A stretch of 51,570 nucleotides of DNA from Negativicutes bacterium (GTDB lineage: Bacteria; Bacillota_C; Negativicutes; Sporomusales_B; JARLHX01): positions 1-51,570 of the forward strand of contig JARLHX010000081.1 of NCBI GenBank assembly GCA_031292035.1. Direction: 5' to 3'. How positions within the stretch are numbered: the first letter of the stretch is position 1; every line of letters starts with the position of its first letter. A model generated the notes under the pieces. It ran no database searches. It had not been told where the DNA came from and saw nothing but the letters and a program-made list of their open reading frames with translations. Shown here in pieces: positions 50,208 to 51,570 of this stretch. Position numbers and translations under genes: made by a program.

Positions 50208-51256
50208 CAGCCTTGGGTCGTGGTCATGAAACGCGGGGTGGTCTTGCGCAATTCGATCAGTTTGTCGGCCAGCATGCCGGCGTAAGGATCGATATTGTCG
50301 GCGAGGCAATGCGACAATTGCCCGCATTCGGCGCAGACCGGGTTTTCTTTGCGCTTGCCGCGCAGATGAGCGATGCGGTGGTTGAAAATCTCGTCGCCTT
50401 CCCAGATTTCGCGCAAAGACTGCGTGCGCACATCGCCGACCAGCAATTTGCGCGCCCAGTCGAGATAACACAAACTCACCAACCCGTCGGCATTGACCGA
50501 AACCGAATAGAAAATATACGGGCAGGTTTTGATATCGACGATGGGATTGTTGTAAATCCCCGTGGTGATATCGATGCCCATGCGTTCCTCGACATCGAAC
50601 ACCGGCCAGCAGGGCGTGAAGTTTTCCAGCGAAATACGGTCGCAGATATCGCCGAACGTATCGAAGAAAAATTGTTTATCGACGTCGGTGAGGAAATCGC
50701 CCGGCATCTTGATGAAGATTTCGAGGTCTTTCTTGTTGTCGTAAAGGAATTTGATGTTATCGACGAATTTGGTGAAATCGACCTTGGTCTTGGTATAGCG
50801 CATGAAATCCGCGTCCGACAAACCATCGACCGAAATATTGATGCGGTCGAGGCCGCAATCGATGATCTCGAGCGATTTTTCATGCGTCAGATAAAAACCG
50901 TTGGTGGTGGTATCGACATAGGGCACATGGCCGCTGTCTTTGGCGTAACGCACCATCTTGGCGAAATTTTTGTTGAGCAAAGGCTCGCCGTCTTTATAGA
51001 GGCGCAGAACCTTGATCGGTTTTTCGAAATCTTTCAGATCGTCGATGATTTTTTTGAACAGCTCGAAACTCAATACGCCCTGATAGCGCCCGGTGCTGCG
51101 GATCAGTTCGTGATCGCCGGTCGGGCAGAAGGTGCAGCGGAAATTGCACGCGCTCGACGGGTCGATGAACAGAACGAAAGGCGCTGGCAAAGGAATCACG
51201 GTCTCGAGCGCGGTGCGGTCGTCGAGATTGATTCTGGGTTTAAGGACGGCTTTCAT
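50207..51256 (-). CDS. Radical SAM/SPASM-domain protein
   Basis: The 349-residue protein has the radical SAM cluster motif C37-x3-C41-x2-C44 (SSACNFRCTFCPTG), GEPLLNKNF, and SVDGLSD. A SPASM-type C-terminus has Cys in TCPYIFYSV, SLCYLDW, and VCAECGQLSHC. It would use SAM and iron-sulfur clusters for a radical reaction on a substrate that cannot be read. In surface-polysaccharide clusters such proteins modify sugars or lipids. It is the first gene of a three-gene minus-strand operon. Confidence 0.88.
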   Translation of the reverse strand: MKAVLKPRINLDDRTALETVIPLPAPFVLFIDPSSACNFRCTFCPTGDHELIRSTGRYQGVLSFELFKKIIDDLKDFEKPIKVLRLYKDGEPLLNKNFAKMVRYAKDSGHVPYVDTTTNGFYLTHEKSLEIIDCGLDRINISVDGLSDADFMRYTKTKVDFTKFVDNIKFLYDNKKDLEIFIKMPGDFLTDVDKQFFFDTFGDICDRISLENFTPCWPVFDVEERMGIDITTGIYNNPIVDIKTCPYIFYSVSVNADGLVSLCYLDWARKLLVGDVRTQSLREIWEGDEIFNHRIAHLRGKRKENPVCAECGQLSHCLADNIDPYAGMLADKLIELRKTTPRFMTTTQG

Positions 51257-51273
51257 AAATCACCTTCAGGTTC

Positions 51274-51367
51274 ATTCAGGGATAGTTTACGGCCAGAATC
51301 ATTAAGTGGAACATAAAGATAGGCAAAGAGTTCCGCTTTCGCCAGCCGTGGCGAACTATCCCTGAAT
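51274..51367. repeat. MITE-like element with perfect 14-bp inverted ends
   Basis: ATTCAGGGATAGTT (51274-51287) and AACTATCCCTGAAT (51354-51367) are perfect inverted copies 66 bases apart. It lies between the radical SAM gene and the transposase fragment. It may be a small non-coding mobile element or a large stem in the operon leader. Confidence 0.5.
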
Positions 51368-51431
51368 AACGATGCATTTTGCATGCCAACTGCCCCGTGA
51401 AAGGCGGGGGTCGAAGGTTCAAGCAGAGCCG

Positions 51432-51570
51432 TCATCCCGGCGTAAGCCGGGAGGTGGATTCACATTTGAAGTGCAACAGTTGGAGGTGGGAGGAGAATAC
51501 CTCGGCGGGGGTTTTGAAGCCAAGGCATTTTCTGGGTGTGGAGTTAAGGATATGAGCGAGGTGCTGAACA
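51432..51570 (-). CDS. IS30-family transposase, C-terminal fragment (runs off window)
   Basis: The minus-strand frame is open from 51570 to a TGA at 51432-51434 (46 residues): VQHLAHILNSTPRKCLGFKT continuing into PAEVFSSHLQLLHFKCEST. The block STPRKCLGFKTPAEVF is the end of IS30-type transposases (usual form RPRKCLGYKTP-E-F). The last codons run into a REP-like hairpin (51435-51452), so the true end may have been altered. Confidence 0.85.
   Translation of the reverse strand, partial: VQHLAHILNSTPRKCLGFKTPAEVFSSHLQLLHFKCESTSRLTPG

Noticed and set aside
50208..50471. 88-residue N-terminal extension of the GT4 protein
   Set aside because: The extension lies inside the radical SAM gene in another frame and is Arg-rich. 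The coupled ATG at 50207 with the TGATG overlap fits the family start.
51253..51435. 60-residue minus-strand frame before the transposase fragment
   Set aside because: It covers the MITE-like inverted repeats, has no recognisable domain and starts without a ribosome site.

Overview
The window looks like a piece of an alphaproteobacterial chromosome. This is an inference from protein style (RND and TolC families, XRE/HxlR regulators, a type I secretion cluster, a DUF736 protein), from REP-like palindromes of the kind common in that class, and from an IS30-type transposase end. I cannot name the genus. Base composition changes sharply: the flank right of about 42.6 kb is GC-rich and compact, while 7.2-42.4 kb is a mosaic of lower and variable GC, with AT-rich patches at 8.7-9.2, 33.6-34.5 and 37.6-40.5 kb.

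Layout. (1) 1-7110, minus strand: a tightly overlapping operon of response regulator, histidine kinase, membrane fusion protein, RND pump and TolC-type outer membrane channel (cut by the window edge). (2) 7.2-12.2 kb: a serine recombinase remnant, two divergent XRE regulators that share a C-terminal sensor-like domain, an LPG-synthase/GNAT-like protein and small unknown genes, ending in a one-domain LuxR-type regulator. (3) 12.3-28.9 kb: a secreted beta-propeller protein, a 3046-residue repeat protein with a lipase-like motif and a type I secretion C-terminus, its own TolC/HlyB/HlyD exporter, and a lipoprotein. (4) 29.1-42.4 kb: an integrative, mobilizable element next to tRNA-Ser(GCU). It carries a P4-type integrase, an AlpA-like factor, an XRE repressor with three near-identical operator palindromes, MobC and a small relaxase with a palindrome-rich candidate oriT inside mobC, fibre-like surface proteins, DUF736, and an AT-rich cargo block. 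(5) 42.6-51.5 kb: tRNA-Ser, a TrmH/SpoU methyltransferase and a surface-polysaccharide cluster (3,5-epimerase-like, SDR, aldo/keto reductase, RfbF, RfbG, two glycosyltransferases, radical SAM/SPASM enzyme), ending in a transposase fragment.

The best candidate for an undescribed system is the cargo at 37854-40514: a three-helix membrane protein, three tandem microproteins that share a G-[LV]-x-G-A-x-x-L motif and a Lys/Asp/Glu-rich tail, and an OLD-like ATPase/TOPRIM nuclease, all in one direction. It sits in the integrative element where phage-defence genes are often found. Two regulatory patterns in the same element also stand out: the repeated ATTACAT-N2-ATGTAAT operator, and terminator-like hairpins placed immediately ahead of ribosome binding sites at three genes (and somewhat further ahead at a fourth), leaving little room for a promoter in between.
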